Shown here in pieces: positions 1 to 12,756 of a stretch of 64,000 nt of DNA (position 1 is the stretch's first letter; the number at the start of each line of letters is the position of its first letter). The notes below the pieces were generated by a model that did not search any database, was not told where the DNA came from, and saw only the letters and a program-made list of their open reading frames with translations. Position numbers and translations under genes: made by a program. This DNA is from Rallus limicola (Eukaryota > Chordata > Aves > Gruiformes > Rallidae): assembly GCA_022605955.1 (NCBI GenBank), contig JAKCOZ010000084.1, positions 779,001-843,000 of the forward strand, in the 5' to 3' direction.

Positions 1-1635
1 CCTTACAGAGCAAGGTTCCCATAGGTCCCAGTGGTGTCTCTTAAAGGAGAACTCCAGGGTGCAGGCTCATTACCATATCTTCCAATCTCACAGTCCTAAC
101 TTTTTTTACCCTCAGACCTTTATTCTTTGTAGTGCCAACTAATTCTCCAATTATCAAGTGTTCTATAAAACAAGTAATTGCAGGAGGACACCTCTTGAAG
201 ATACAACAGCCTGCAGTCCAAATGTTGCATTCTTTAACCCTTCAATTCACAATGAGAGCAGTCTGTATCTTTGGCAGTTACTTACAGCATATAATAGATC
301 TTTCTCAAACTGAAGACTCTCAGTTGACTGAAACCTCAGCTATTGTGATTTCTGGGACTAATGAGGCTCTGCTGACTATAACACTACTTATGTTTTCTGA
401 TGTGGGATGAATTCAAAGTCAAGGGATCTCTCAGTTTTTTTCAAGAAACTCAAAGCTCTGTGATGGAGTCTGTATCTAAAAAGTGCCTCACAAATTGGTA
501 TGTCTAGCAGAGACTGCAGAAAAAGAGAAGTAACATAAAAAAGAATTGAATGTGTTTTTAAGGAAAATTTAAGGTTTTTTTAAAAAACATATAAAGTGAT
601 ACTTTAACTAATGTTAAGCATTCTGAAGTGATGAAATACCAGAAACTTTGAATTCATGTATCATAGATGAGGATAAGGGATCTCAGGAATAGCAGAAGTA
701 TATAAATGTGATTTAAGGCTCAGACTTTCTCTGTGTATTTTTATAGCTTTCAGGTGCCTTGCACTGTTAGGAAAAATAATACTGCTTCCTTCTCCAATAA
801 TGTTCACTAACTGCTATATATATATGGCACAGTATTAGCACATATGATATTTTGGCATTTTCACAAAATTTTTCTCAACCACATGCTATGTATTTTGTCT
901 CTCAGATGCCAAAATATTCATGTACAAATAAACAGAAGATTATCTCAGAGCAGTTGGTAAAGGGAGTTCCAGAAAAGTACTAGAAAATTATTTGATATAA
1001 ACGTTTGGGGGGATGATAAAATAACGTGTAAAGGATTAAGTATAAGAGAGTAGTCCAAGAAAAATGGAGCAATTCACTGAAACATGGCTATTCCCTTTAG
1101 CTGTCCCCTAAATCCTGTAAGTGGAAACAGACAAATACACAGAAGGGTTACTGGGAATGAAAAAAACTTGATTGAGAAGAAAGGACCAAAAGCATTGGAA
1201 AATGATTTGATAAAATTGAACTCTTTTGCTAAGCAAATTCAGGAATAGTTATCAATAGGAAGGCAGATTTTGTGTACCTGGAAAGATTTAAGTGCTACAC
1301 AATGCAGAAAATAGTCATGGTGGTATTTAATTTCTTCTAGTGGGATAACATGTGGAAACAGGAGTGGTTTAGAGAGGCAGAGTGTTTTGTTAAAGCGGTT
1401 ACAGGTAATTACCTGATAATAAAACTGGAACGCAAGAAAATGTAGTGTTTTACCAGTTAAAGTTACTGTAAAGAAGTAGTAAGGTACCTGGAAAACACAA
1501 TCTTGGCAAATAAAATTTCTAAGAATTCTGTTCTTATAGAAAAACCCAAAGATTATTATCACATTTAGTATGTTATGATGCTACTCAGGAGAAAAATTCA
1601 GCCAAAATTTAATTTGCTCCAAGTGAACCAAGACA
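1..1635. other. No gene or repeat recognised
   Basis: AT-rich sequence with no supported exon. An open 64-bp stretch at 1341-1404 lies between a good acceptor (tttcttctag) and a donor (acag|gtaatt), but it is open in two frames and has no recognisable protein character. The open frame at 132-410 has no family resemblance and no flanking signals. Confidence 0.5.
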
Positions 1636-1639
1636 AGGG

Positions 1640-4152
1640 GGCAGGCTAGTGTGAATGACACTGTTGTGGGTGTGTACTACAGGCCCCCTGATCAGGATAA
1701 GAGAGTTGATAATGCATTCTACAAGCAGCTAGATGTAGCCTCGAGATCCCAGGTGCTGCTTCTTATAGGGGACTTCAATTATCCAGATATTTGCTGGGCA
1801 AGCAACATGGCCAGTCGTATGCAGTCCAGACAATTTCTGCAATGTGTAAAAGACAATTTCCTACTACAGATGGTGTAGGAAACTACAAGGGGAGAGTGGG
1901 CAGTGGACCTTGTTTTAACCAAGGATGGGCTTGTTAGGGAAGTGAAGGTCGGGGGCAGCTTGGCACAAAGTGACCATGAAATGGTCGAGTTCAAGATCCT
2001 GAGTGGAAGAAACAAGCCAAAAAGTAGTAGCTACCCTGAATTTTAGAAGAGCTAACTGATCTCTGCAACCTAATAGGAGCTATACCACAGGCTATGCTGT
2101 TAGAAGGTAAGGGAGCCTGTGAGAGCTGGCTAGCATGTAAACAATGCTTCTTCCAAGCCCAGGATTGGTGCATCCCTTTGAGCAAGAAATCAGGAAAGGT
2201 TGGCAGAAGACCTGTGTGGATGAGCAGGGAGCTCATGGGTAAACTCAAAGGGAAGCAGAAGTTCTATGAATTGTGGAAAAAGGGTCTGAGCACCTGGGAA
2301 AAATAAAGGAATGTTGTCAGAGCCTGTAGGGATGTGACTAGAAAGGCTAAAGCCCACCTGGAAATGAAACTGGCAAGGGACATAAAGGACAATGAAAAGG
2401 GCTTTTTTAGATATGTGAATAGTAAGAGGACAACTAGGGATAATGTGGTTCCCCTGCTGAATCAGGCAGGTGTGCTAGTAACGGGGAATGCTGAGAAGGT
2501 GGAGATACTGAATGCTTTCTTTGCTTCAGTCTTCACTTCAAAGATCCCTTGGGACCCCCAGACACTGGAAGAAAGTAACAGTTTGGAAAATGAAGAGCTT
2601 CCCTCTGGCTGAGGTGGGGGTGGTCCAGGAGCATCTCAAAGGGATTAATGTACACAACTCCATGGGCCTGGATGGGATGCATCCACATGTGCTGAGGGAG
2701 CTGGTGGAATTGATTGCTGAGCCGCTCTCTATCATCTTCAGCAGGTCTTGGAGAACAGAAGTGCCTGAGGACTGGAGGATAGCCAATGTCACTCCGGTCT
2801 TAAAAAAGGGCAGGAAGGAGGATCCGAGCAACTCACTTCTGTTCCTGGGAAGGTGATATAACAGCTTGTTCTGGATGCCATCTCCAAGCAATTGGAAGAG
2901 AAGAAGCTCATGAGGAACAGTCAGAAAGGATTCATCAAGGGGAGATCATGCTCAATCAATCTCATAGCCTTCTATGATGTCATCACCAGCTGGGTAGATG
3001 GAGGGAGAGCAGTGGATGTCATCTACCTTGACTTCAGCAAGGCTTTTGATACTGTCTCCCATGACATCCTGATAGCAAAGCTGAGAGAGCATGGGATAGA
3101 TGAGTGGACAGTGAGGTGGGCTGAGAATTGGCTGTGGGGCTGAGGTCAGAGGGTGGGCATCAGTGTAGCAGAGTCTGATTGGAGACCTGTAACTAGCGGT
3201 GTTCCCCAGGGCTCAGTGTTGGGTCCAGTCTTGGATATATTCATTTATGACCTTGATGAGGGAATAGCATCCACCCTCAGCAAGTGCTGATGATACAAAG
3301 CTGGGAGGAGTGGCTGACACGCAGGAACACTGCGCTGCCATCCAGCGAGACCTGGACAGGCTGGAGAGCTGGGCAGGGAGAAACCAGATGAGGTTCAATA
3401 AAAGGAAGTGTAGAGTCCTGTACCTGGGAAGGAACAACCATTTGAATCAGTATAGGCTGAGGGATGACCTGCTGGAGAAGAGCTCTGTGGAGAAGGGGGG
3501 TCCTGGTTGATGACAGGTTGGACATGAGCCAGCAGTGTGCACTGGTGGCTAAGAGAGCCAATGGGATCCTGGGGTGCATCAGGAGGAGTGTGGCCAGCAG
3601 GTCAAAGGAGGTGATCCTCCCCCTCTACTCTGCCCTGGTCAGGCCCCACCTGGAATAATATGTCCAGTTCTGGGCTCCCTGGTATAAAAAGGACAGGGAT
3701 CTCCTGGAGAGAGTCCAGAGAAGGGCTGCGAAGATGATTAAGGGCCTGGACCATCTCCCTGTGAGGAAAGGCTGAGTGAGCTGGGACTGTTCAGCTTAGA
3801 GAAAAGACTAAGGGGGAACCTAATTTATGTTTATATCTGAAGTATGGGATACAGGGGGAAATGGCCAGCCCCTTTTCAGTGGTCTGTGGAGACAGGACAA
3901 GGGGCAATGGCTGCAAATTAGAGCACAGGAAGTTCCTCACCAACATGGGGAAAGAACTTTGACACAGTGAGGGTGACAGAGCCCTGGCACAGGCTGCCCA
4001 GGGGGTTGTGGAGTCTCCTCTGGAGATATTCAAGACCCGTCTGGATGCCTATCTGTGCAGTATGAGCTAGGGAGCTGCTTTGGCAAGGGGGTTGGACCCG
4101 ATGATTTTTCAAGGTCCCTTCCAGCCCATTATATGATTCTATGATTCTATGA
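1640..4152 (+). mobile_element. CR1 LINE, 5'-truncated, long and decayed
   Basis: Remnant of the second ORF of a CR1 non-LTR retrotransposon, which encodes an endonuclease and reverse transcriptase and inserts by target-primed reverse transcription. The endonuclease C-terminal half is visible, with GDFNYPDICW near 1779-1800 and SDHEMVEF near 1968-1990. The reverse transcriptase follows: YLDFSKAFDTVSH near 3022-3062 (motif A), [10 protein letters not shown] near 3199-3229 (motif B) and ADD at 3286-3294 (motif C). The C-terminal stretch [16 protein letters not shown] lies near 3567-3615. The reading frame is broken by several stops (for example after 1875, 2303 and 3140) and by frameshifts. A small deletion near 2826 removes the usual join between two RT blocks. 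The 3' end has the family tail, tatgattctatgattctatga. The 5' end is approximate. It cannot make a functional protein. Confidence 0.93.
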
Positions 4153-5933
4153 CAGTGCACAAATGCAAGAATGAGTTGTGGGGTTTTTTGGGGCTTTTTT
4201 TGAAGTTAATTTTTAAGCTAACACTATCACTGATAAGTTGTTTTACAACCACTTTACAAATACTGACAACTTAAGGGGGGGTGGTAGGTAAAGGCTGCAA
4301 AGAAGTATGAGTCCTCTTGGGAATGTGTTGCTTATGCTGTGAACAAGCAACGTTGGATACAATTGTCCAGGGTGTCCTTTGAGCTTTGAGGTTAACTAAC
4401 AACTTCTTATAGTTAGATCCATACTGTTTCCAAGTTAATTCATCCATCTTCTCACGTTTATACAGAAATCATGCTTCCCTGGAAAGTCAGTTCAAACTAC
4501 CTAGTATTAGAGAACATTTTCACAAGGAAAAGAACCCAAGGCATTTTCTTAAAGATCAAGAGAAGTGCCCTAGAAGTATAATGTTGAAAATTTCATGGCT
4601 TTGTGTTTCCTTGCTATGACGTGAAAGAAATAATAATTCTCTTAAGAAGCAAAATGCAATTCCTGATGGCACTTTGTCTCTAAGTCAAACATTTAGACTG
4701 TGTGGATATTTTGAGAGTCTGTCATAGTGTGGGCTGGTGAAGGGGTTGGCTAAAAGAAAATGAAAAAATAATTAACTAGTATTCTCAGGTAATGTGCCAG
4801 TAAAACTGACAGGACATTCCTACTTGATGCTAACTAAGATCATGCACACCTCTACAAATGTGGGAAAAAATTCAAATTCAGCCCTGTTTTCAACCATAGT
4901 GGAGATTTTTTTGGTTTTTGTTTTTAAATAAATATTTATTTAATCTAGAAAGCACCTACAGCCCTGATGTTTTTACTTTCAGTCATTGTAGAATCCTTAC
5001 TCGTTTTTTTTCCTTCTTTATTTAATAACAATTTATATCTAAAATATCTAATTTGTTTATTTCCCAACTGAGAGGTAAGCACACCTCTTTCTTCCCCTTT
5101 TAAGACCGTATTATCTGTGATGCTACAAGTACTTCCTTTAGGTTTTCTATTTGATAATTATAACTGTAAAGAAACTTGTTCTTATTTAATGTTTAAATGA
5201 CACCATGCCATTTCACGGAGTTATTGCTATATAGTCATTGTTTTAGCTGTTATTTTTAAATTCGGAAGAAATCTGTGAGACCAATGAGAATATGTATAAA
5301 TTTTCTCAAAAAGTACCTAGAAGAACATGGTTTTATAGAAATATTTTTTCTGCTTAAGACCTATGAAAAATGTAGTCTGACTTATTGGATAGTCAAAGGA
5401 AAATACAGTAAGTCACCAGCAGAAGAATGAGGGATTGAGTCTCCCTCTTTGTGATTTTTCATTGTGCCTATCTTGATGCAGTTTGCAATTTCACGCTAAA
5501 GATTTGTAGTTAACACTGGAACTTTTCTCAGACATAAGGGAATTTCAGCAATGTTCCACAATGGAGCAGAAGAGAAATAAGATAAAATCACTCCAAATTA
5601 AATCCATTCTCTTTTTTTTGTGGCTGAGTCAAACAGGATGTAGCTTTTTTCATGTGTTCATTGGAGAAGGTGTTTGTTCTCTCCCCACCTCAAAAATAAG
5701 TTTATCTGAGACTTTTTTCTAAAATGAAATGGAACTTGGGCCAGTGCTCAGACATTGTATGAGATACCATCCCTGTAGAAAAAGACAGTAGATCAGATTT
5801 CATCCATTACTAAACTGTACAAAGGAAATCAAAGCCTTTATCTTTTACCATTGGTAACTGAAGGGCAAAGCATCATTAGAAGCATTTTGTGTTTTCTATG
5901 TGCTTTTTTTTTAGGCATCCCTCTGTTTAATAA
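4153..5933. other. No gene or repeat recognised
   Basis: AT-rich noncoding DNA with short poly-T runs. I see no exon-like open frame with paired splice sites and no recognisable transposon. Confidence 0.5.
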
Positions 5934-5935
5934 TA

Positions 5936-5978
5936 ATCATAGAATCACAGAATTGTCTTGGTTGGAAGTGAAACTCTT
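5936..5978 (-). mobile_element. CR1 3'-end fragment
   Basis: A very short CR1 remnant in reverse orientation. It starts with the reverse complement of the tail (aatcatagaatcacagaat) and continues into a corrupted version of the conserved tggttggaagggacct block (here cttggttggaagtgaaact). Beyond that the similarity is lost. Confidence 0.75.
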
Positions 5979-8887
5979 TCCTTAACTCTGTATGCAACTA
6001 TCTTTTTGTTATGCTTCCTTTACCATAAATAAGACATTGCATTTCCTGTAGAAAGTAGTCAAGATCGAAAATTCACAGTTTGAACTGGGACTGACTTCAG
6101 GTTTCTGACTAGCAGATTCCATTCTCATCATGAGGTCATTAATCCAGCTGAACCAGGTGTCAGTCTACTATATTGCCACATTTATGCCTTCACAAATAGT
6201 TCTCTTCATGAGAAGATCTGGGTTCTTAAGCTCAACAGAATGGTTTCTGTGATTTAAAAAAAAACACTAAAGAATTTTCTAGTGCCTGTTAGATGCTTCT
6301 ACCCTCTCCTTGAAAAGCTTAGTCCACATTCTTGTTTTGATGCAATGATTAGAGGTGGTTACATTTTAAAATTTATTTTTAGACCTCAGCAGTGAAATGT
6401 TTATTTCAATTTATTACTGCATTTTTGGTTGTCAGTTAATTAATTTCTAATAAAAAAAAAATCAATGTTATTTTTTAACTGTCTACAAGAGTGGGTGCAA
6501 CTAGGAAACTAAGACAAAAGCCAGGATTATCATAATTTATTCTTAATTAAAGTTATGAATACCGTAAGATAATTTTTGCTGTATAAAAGGCATAGTGTTG
6601 TGTTTGGTTTTGAAAAGAATATGAAAATGACATTATCAAAATCTTTTTGCTAATATTTTTGAAAGATATATCAGTGTATGTACTTCTTACAGACATACTT
6701 GTGCATGTCTGTCATTTAGACTCGTATCAACCTGACAATTACGAAAGAAAAATATATAGTATGAGCTTCATGCAAATAGACTTGTAGCAAGTGTTTTTTA
6801 TTACAGTTATGTGAGGAAGTGTGACATTTTATAAAAGAAAACTTAGAAGATATGAAGTTCCTTTGGGCACATCTTTATTATTTAAAAAGCCCATTTGTTT
6901 TCTGTTGTTAGATTATACTTTGAATACAAATGAGTAATTCTCCAAAGAAAGCATCAGACTTACTTGTTAATTTTATATCAAGATTACAATGAGAGTAAGT
7001 ACTAAAATGAAAAAATAACTGAAGGATTCTGCCTACCTCTATTTTTTCTCCTGTGATTATTTTCTACTATATCTCACCTTTATATATTAATGTAATTAAA
7101 ATAAGAATGTCAGCTCTTGCTTTGGGCCTACCTTGGCTTTTATAAACTAGCTTAACTTTTGGAATTTGTCAGTGTGATTAAAAATTAGCTATTAATTTTA
7201 AAAACAATGGTAACTATTTATGTTTAATAAGCTGCTGTTTTCTTTTTGTTCCTGAACATAATCTAAAAGATAATCTAAACATTTGGCATTCAGGATGCAT
7301 TTATGAAAATAAATCAGTGTTCATTCTCACAGCAAACTTCCCTGTAAGCATCTGAAGAATATCTAGAATTTTAAAAAATGAAGTGTATGCTTGTCTGTTG
7401 CATACAGTTCCATCCATGCTCATACATTACAGAGGTAGTTTAATCACCCATAAGAAATTACTAGCTTCTCTGTTCGTGAAGCATGACATTTCAATTGCAC
7501 AGCCAATAAAAGAATTACATGAAGAGGGCTGAAATGATTTACTGTATGGAAAGCCACAAGACCAAGGTTACCATGGTGAACTACCTTTCTGTGCATACAA
7601 GGTCAAGTGAGAGTGACCTGTCAGTGGACAACCTTCAGTGCCAACATAGTAATATATTGCACCAACAATGTTTTGTTGATCTGCTTCTTAAATAATTACA
7701 AACATTTTAATATTTTATATTTTTCACTGCTACTTTTTTTTTTACATTTGGACAATAATGAATACAGAAATCTTCATTTTATGCTTCAGTAATAGTAGTT
7801 AAACAGTATTAGAGAAGCATCTGTGTTTAGCAAATTTGTATGAATTATAATCGTATACAGTGATGTTTCTTGGGGTAAGTTCAGAGGTTAAAAAAAAGCT
7901 TACCAAGGGTTTTCAGATGTTTCACCTACTGTGTATGAGATTCCAGTTGATGCTTTTCATATTTTCTGACTCTGCATTATTGTATATTGCAGAATTCTTC
8001 TTTCAGTTCCAATGGGGCTGGAGATAGGGAAGCAGGGAGCATTGCAAATAGTCTGTATACAAATATTGTCAAAGAAAATATACAATTATAATTAAAATGT
8101 TCAAGAAAAAGTCTGAAAAGCAGGGAGTTCATCTAATGGTTCTCTGAAAAATATTTTGTTGATGCATAAAATGAGAACTATACTAATAAATGTCTCTTGA
8201 ATTACATATGCTGTAAGAAAATGAAACCCTTTGGGTTATGAATCTTGGATTTAAAGAGGCAGTCATCAAATATTTAAGATGAAAATGCAGTAACACATGC
8301 TAGCTGTCATGTGTAAGTTTGGTGAATGTTATGACAAGGTTTTTAAAACATTCATAGTCAGAGTATTTTTATAAAAATGTTCATTAATTCAAACAGACAT
8401 TCATATCTGGCAACCTGCATTGCAATCGAGATTTCTAGATGCATGAGAAATCTTTGTAAAGCCAAGAAAATATGGGTGAAATATATAGCAATCATGTTTA
8501 AATTATACATTATAAGGCATACCTATCGGTATGTTGTCATATTATGCATTAAATTTAGTGCATAAATCAGGTTGTTATAATTCTGATGTCGCCAAAAGGC
8601 ACAAAATATGACAAACAGGACTAGGCATGTAGATATTATCATACTCAATAATTCAATGAGCATTTGTTTTATGTAAATTAACTCCTGTTAATAAAAATTA
8701 CACTCATTTATTTCACCACTTGCATGTGATAATTAAAAAAATGTCCTTTTTCTCAAAAATTTGTATCAAAATGTGAATAATGCATTTGTTTAATATCTTT
8801 CTAAACAAGATCTTACTATCAGATTAGTTCTGGAAATGAAAGCGTTATTGATTTCTATAATAATTTCATAATGCTGTTACATTGCAG
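5979..8887. other. No gene recognised; probable intron or 5' flank
   Basis: AT-rich sequence without recognised repeats or paired splice signals. If the exon at 8888 is real and internal, this stretch is intron. Confidence 0.4.
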
Positions 8888-9014
8888 TGCTGAAACTGCT
8901 AATCTCGTTTTTGTGGAGAACTCTATGCATTTAAAGCAGTGCTTGAACTCTCACATACAGCATATAAACAATATTAATTTGATAGAGGCTGCTATTGTTG
9001 AATCTGCAGAAAAG
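8888..9014 (+). CDS. Candidate internal exon, helical protein
   Basis: A 127-bp stretch between a plausible acceptor (ttacattgcag) and a good donor (gaaaag|gtacct). One frame is open: a single leading base completes a codon begun upstream, followed by 42 full codons, so it ends in phase 0. The other two frames contain stops. The peptide starts AETANLVFVENSMHLKQ and ends NLIEAAIVESAEK, with a helical, heptad-like C-terminal half. Its phase-0 end matches the phase-0 start of the exon at 19091, and the junction ...VESAEK/LQKREDEL... keeps the coiled-coil character. This suggests both belong to one gene. No protein family was recognised. Chance cannot be excluded, because the open frame continues beyond the donor to 9146. 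Confidence 0.42.
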
Positions 9015-9318
9015 GTACCTTTCAAAATACGAAGAATAAAAGAGAAGGATACTTTTAACTGTAGCTTTTACTATAATGGACACAACCATCTACTAATACT
9101 GTATTGCAACAGAGTGTATTTTTTTCAATACATTCAAGGAAATTAGGTAGGAATATACAAAAATTTAAATATGGTTTTGATCTTCTGAATTTATACTTGA
9201 AAAATATACCAACCTGAGAAACTTTAGAGCTATATTCTTAATAAATTTGAATTATTTATGATTACAAGGGATGTCTAATAGAGGATAGAATATATTATCT
9301 GACCTTGTGTCTATGGGA

Positions 9319-9459
9319 AGGAAGGAAGGCAGACAGGCAGGCAGGCAGGCAGGCAGGAAGGAAGAGGGGAGAAAGAAAGAGAGAGAGAGAAAGAGGGAAA
9401 GTGAGAGAGAAAGCAAGAGAGAAAGCAAGGAAGCAAGAAAGCAAGCAAGAAAGCAAGCA

Positions 9460-9511
<52 letters not shown>

Positions 9512-9515
9512 AAAG
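9319..9515. repeat. Compound microsatellite GGAA / GGCA / GCAA / AGAA
   Basis: A purine-rich compound tetranucleotide repeat. It begins with GGAA units (about 9319-9329), passes to GGCA units (about 9336-9357), then mixed GA-rich and AAGC units. It ends in a long clean AGAA run (about 9460-9513). Open frames on both strands here are low-complexity artefacts of the repeat. Confidence 0.95.
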
Positions 9516-9539
9516 AAAAATGCATATAGAGAGAAGGGC

Positions 9540-12249
9540 TATTAATAGATTTATTAAGCCAAATCATAGAGAACCTGTGGACATCTTGATAAGGCACAGC
9601 ACAGAGGGAAGGTGAAATTCTTGAACCTAACCTGCTTCCACCCTTCATCACTAGACCCAGCAAGACTCTTGGCAGGAAATAAAAGACTTCTTATCTCCTG
9701 TTCTTTATTAAAAGTAGCTAAATAAGTACTTTAAGGTACCAGGCTTAGCTGAAGTTGAGTATGCTGCTGTGAATGGTAGTCCCAACTGAGCATCGTGTCA
9801 GAGCACTTCTATTCAGTTGATTGTTAGTGGCAGGCTGCTAGAGCCACCACTTAGCTCTGTAAAGTGGCAGAAATCAAAGCAGGCCTTGTTGCCGTGCACA
9901 GAGAAACGGCAAATGATCCTGAAGTGCATTTTCCAGCTCCCCTGCAATGTTATGGGAGCAAACATTGAAAACTGTGGGGTGCGTACTCACTAGTGAACAC
10001 TCTTCCATTTGCTTGCAGGACACCATGCAAAATTCCTGTACATTATAACACAGAGCCCGTTAGTCAGACAATTGTGTGCTGGCCAGATCGTGACATTACT
10101 GGGACTGCTGTCAGATTACCAAATGATTGACAAACCATATTAGGGTTTGAATAGTGCGTAGGGACTTAAAAAACAGAAACTAAAAATACACAAATTAAGA
10201 AATGACAAAAATTAAAAATTTGCCAGAGAAAATGAGCACAATAAAGCAGTCATAGTGAACCTTCAGAAAGTTAACCCCTGTTTTAATGTTCTAGATTATT
10301 GTGATTTTTAATTTTTGTTTCAGTTTTCAGGCTCCTTTGCTTGTTGAAAGTATTAGACATTTACACTGGCTATGATACTTCAGGCTCCTAAGCAGGTCCT
10401 GGAAATCTTCTGGAGATATTGTGATTTATTCGTTCAACATATAACAGAACCTGTCTTTTTGAACTGCATCTTCTCAAATACTAGTCAGTCTGATTGACAC
10501 AAGGTTAAAAAAAAAAAAAAAGTTTTTTTATCTGTACTAAAGCTTTTTTTTTTTTTAATTTGTGCTGAATTTGATTCGGATGTCAGTATTCCAACTGAAG
10601 AAACAAATATAGCAAAACATATTCATAGGTATTCCATTTAAAAAAAAAATTGCTCTACTTTGTTAGTGAGATATGATTCCATTCTACTTCACTTTAAATT
10701 ATACAAAATTATTAGAGGTCAGATGAACTATAATGCTTAAAGAAAACCAAAGTCACTAAGCAGTCTTGTTTTCCTCTTTATACAGCAGCTAAGTAAGCAA
10801 TTTAAGTATCTGTCTTAAACTGAAAAGGTGGTGATACTAAGCAGATAAGATTGAAGTTTGGTGTTTTTTTTTCCCCCCACTGAATCATTTAGAAGAATAT
10901 AAGAAGGTGAACCCTCATGTATTGGAAGGGTATGTTCACCTAGCACCAAAAATGATTGGCAGCAGTGTGATGCATTACAGATTATTATCTATAGATTCGC
11001 ATTGCATTTGGAAGCAATCCAAAATGCCACTGATAATATTTAGAACTACATCTCTTTTTTATAAAAGAGAACCTCAACCATTAAACATTTGTTAGGCTAT
11101 AAAAATAGAGTCTTCTGTTCCATAAGAGAATTCAGGCCATATTTCTTTGAAAGATCTGCTGTTTTTTTGGAACTTACTTTCCTTTTCTACCATTCCTAGG
11201 ACCCAGCTTCTCTTAAAAAGGGTATGAAAAGAATATGGCTTTTATTTAGTTTTCTAGGATTTCTCACTGTTTACTTCACAGTTTGACTGTCAGCATTTTA
11301 CTGGTGGAAGCTCTGCTTATTTTATCGGACAAAATATCTTTTTTGTAGTTTGTTTTTGTCCAATTAATACTTTTAAACTGTAAATATCATATAGGTAGTA
11401 GGACTATATGCACCATATAAATTACTATCCTAAATGAGGTGGGATTTATCTCAGTGAGACTCTATTTGATAATATAATTACATTTAATACTTAAGTGCAC
11501 AGCAACAGGCAGGTACCTTTGTTCAGCAGGAGAGACTATAAGCACAAATAGAAGCAAGCAACAGATGTAGAAATATATGGGAAGAAACCCAGTTTTTAAA
11601 ACTGGAAATAAATCCTAACTTCTCTCTATGGCTATGTAAGTATAATTCATACCTGTGTGGAAAGAGAAAGCGAAGGAAAATCCTGTATATTAAGGGCCAT
11701 GTGCAACCTATTACAACTGCTATAGGTATGCAGGTCTATTGTACCTTTTACCTTGGAGTTATATATGTAGAGTTGAATATAAGATGAAATGGTTGCAGCC
11801 ATTTGATAGGTAATATATAGTTATTTGGCTTTAGTAGGACAGCATCATCTGTATTTAGGGGAAGATGAAACTTGAACATAGTAATGTTCTCAAATATTCA
11901 AATTTTTTTCATAAACTATTAAGTAAAAATGTTGGGAAGTGTTAGATTTTCTAAAGGCATTTTCTCTCTCATAATCATTCTCTCTTTTTGCAATTTATGT
12001 GTTTTTCTCGGATTGCAGTTTTTTTACTACAAATCTGCTGAATTGACACTGCTAGTTCATGTAACAGCAATACTTCACAGAGCTTCCAAAATTTTTCAGA
12101 GTCCTGATTAAGTATTTTCAGATAAATTTGTATTCACTTAATAAAGTGTATTTAGTACATAGATGTTGCATTCTGTAAGAATGTCTAATACTTACCATAA
12201 GGGACTTTAATTGTGAATATCATTATTTTCATTATGAGGAAGGCACATT
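9540..12249. other. Presumed intron; possible conserved noncoding block at 9760-10150
   Basis: No exon is supported. The part at about 9760-10150 has a more balanced base composition than its surroundings and no repeat signature, which is typical of conserved noncoding elements; conservation itself cannot be seen from one sequence. A strong acceptor-like site at about 10008-10018 (catttgcttgcag) is followed by a frame that stops quickly. Poly-A and poly-T runs lie at 10508-10525 and 10542-10556. Confidence 0.3.
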
Positions 12250-12290
12250 AAAAGAAAAGAAGGGAAAAAAAAAAGAAAAGAAAGAAAATG

Positions 12291-12535
12291 AGGGAAGGGA
12301 AGGGAAGGGAAGGGAAGGGAAGGGAAGGGAAGGGAAGGGAAGGGAAGGGAAGGGAAGGGAAGGGAAGGGAAGGGAAGGGAAGGGAAGGGAAGGGAAGGGA
12401 AGGGAAGGGAAGGGAAGGGAAGGGAAGGGAAGGGAAGGGAAGGGAAGGGAAGGGAAGGGAAGGGAAGGGAAGGGAAGGGAAGGGAAGGGAAGGGAAGGGA
12501 AGGGAAGGGAAGGGAAGGGAAGGGAAGGGAAGGGA
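12291..12535 (+). repeat. (AGGGA)49 perfect pentanucleotide repeat
   Basis: 245 bp made of 49 uninterrupted AGGGA (AAGGG-class) units with the G-rich strand on plus. It lies between two candidate exons of a plus-strand gene, so it would be transcribed as (AGGGA)n in an intron. The 160-residue open frame (GREGK repeats) and the 203-residue minus-strand frame (PFPSL repeats) are repeat artefacts, not genes. Confidence 0.97.
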
Positions 12536-12756
12536 AAGAAAGAGAGAAAGAGGGAAAGGAAGAGGGAAAGAGGGAAAGGAAGAGGGAAAGGAAGAAAGAA
12601 AGGAAGAAAGAAAGAGGGAGGAAGGAAGGAAGGAAGGAAGGAAGGAAGGAAGGAAGGAAGGAAGGAAGGAAGGAAGGAAGGAAGGAAGGAAGGAAGGAAG
12701 GAAGGAAGGAAGGAAGGAAGGAAGGAAGGAAGGAAAGAAGGAAGGAAGGAAGGAAG
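12536..12756. repeat. GA-rich tract with (GAAG)n run
   Basis: The AGGGA array is followed by irregular AGGGAAAG and AGAAAG units (12536-12618). A GAAG tetranucleotide array follows at about 12620-12734, then a one-unit interruption and a short second run to 12756. Together with the upstream array it makes an uninterrupted homopurine strand from 12290 to 12756. Confidence 0.95.

Noticed and set aside
1341..1404. 64-bp exon-like stretch with good splice sites
   Set aside because: Open in two frames, so the open state is not informative; no link to any other candidate exon.
2892..3143. Open frame with YLDFSKAFDTVSH that could be taken as a host reverse transcriptase gene
   Set aside because: It is a fragment of the CR1 LINE at 1640-4152, interrupted by stops and frameshifts.
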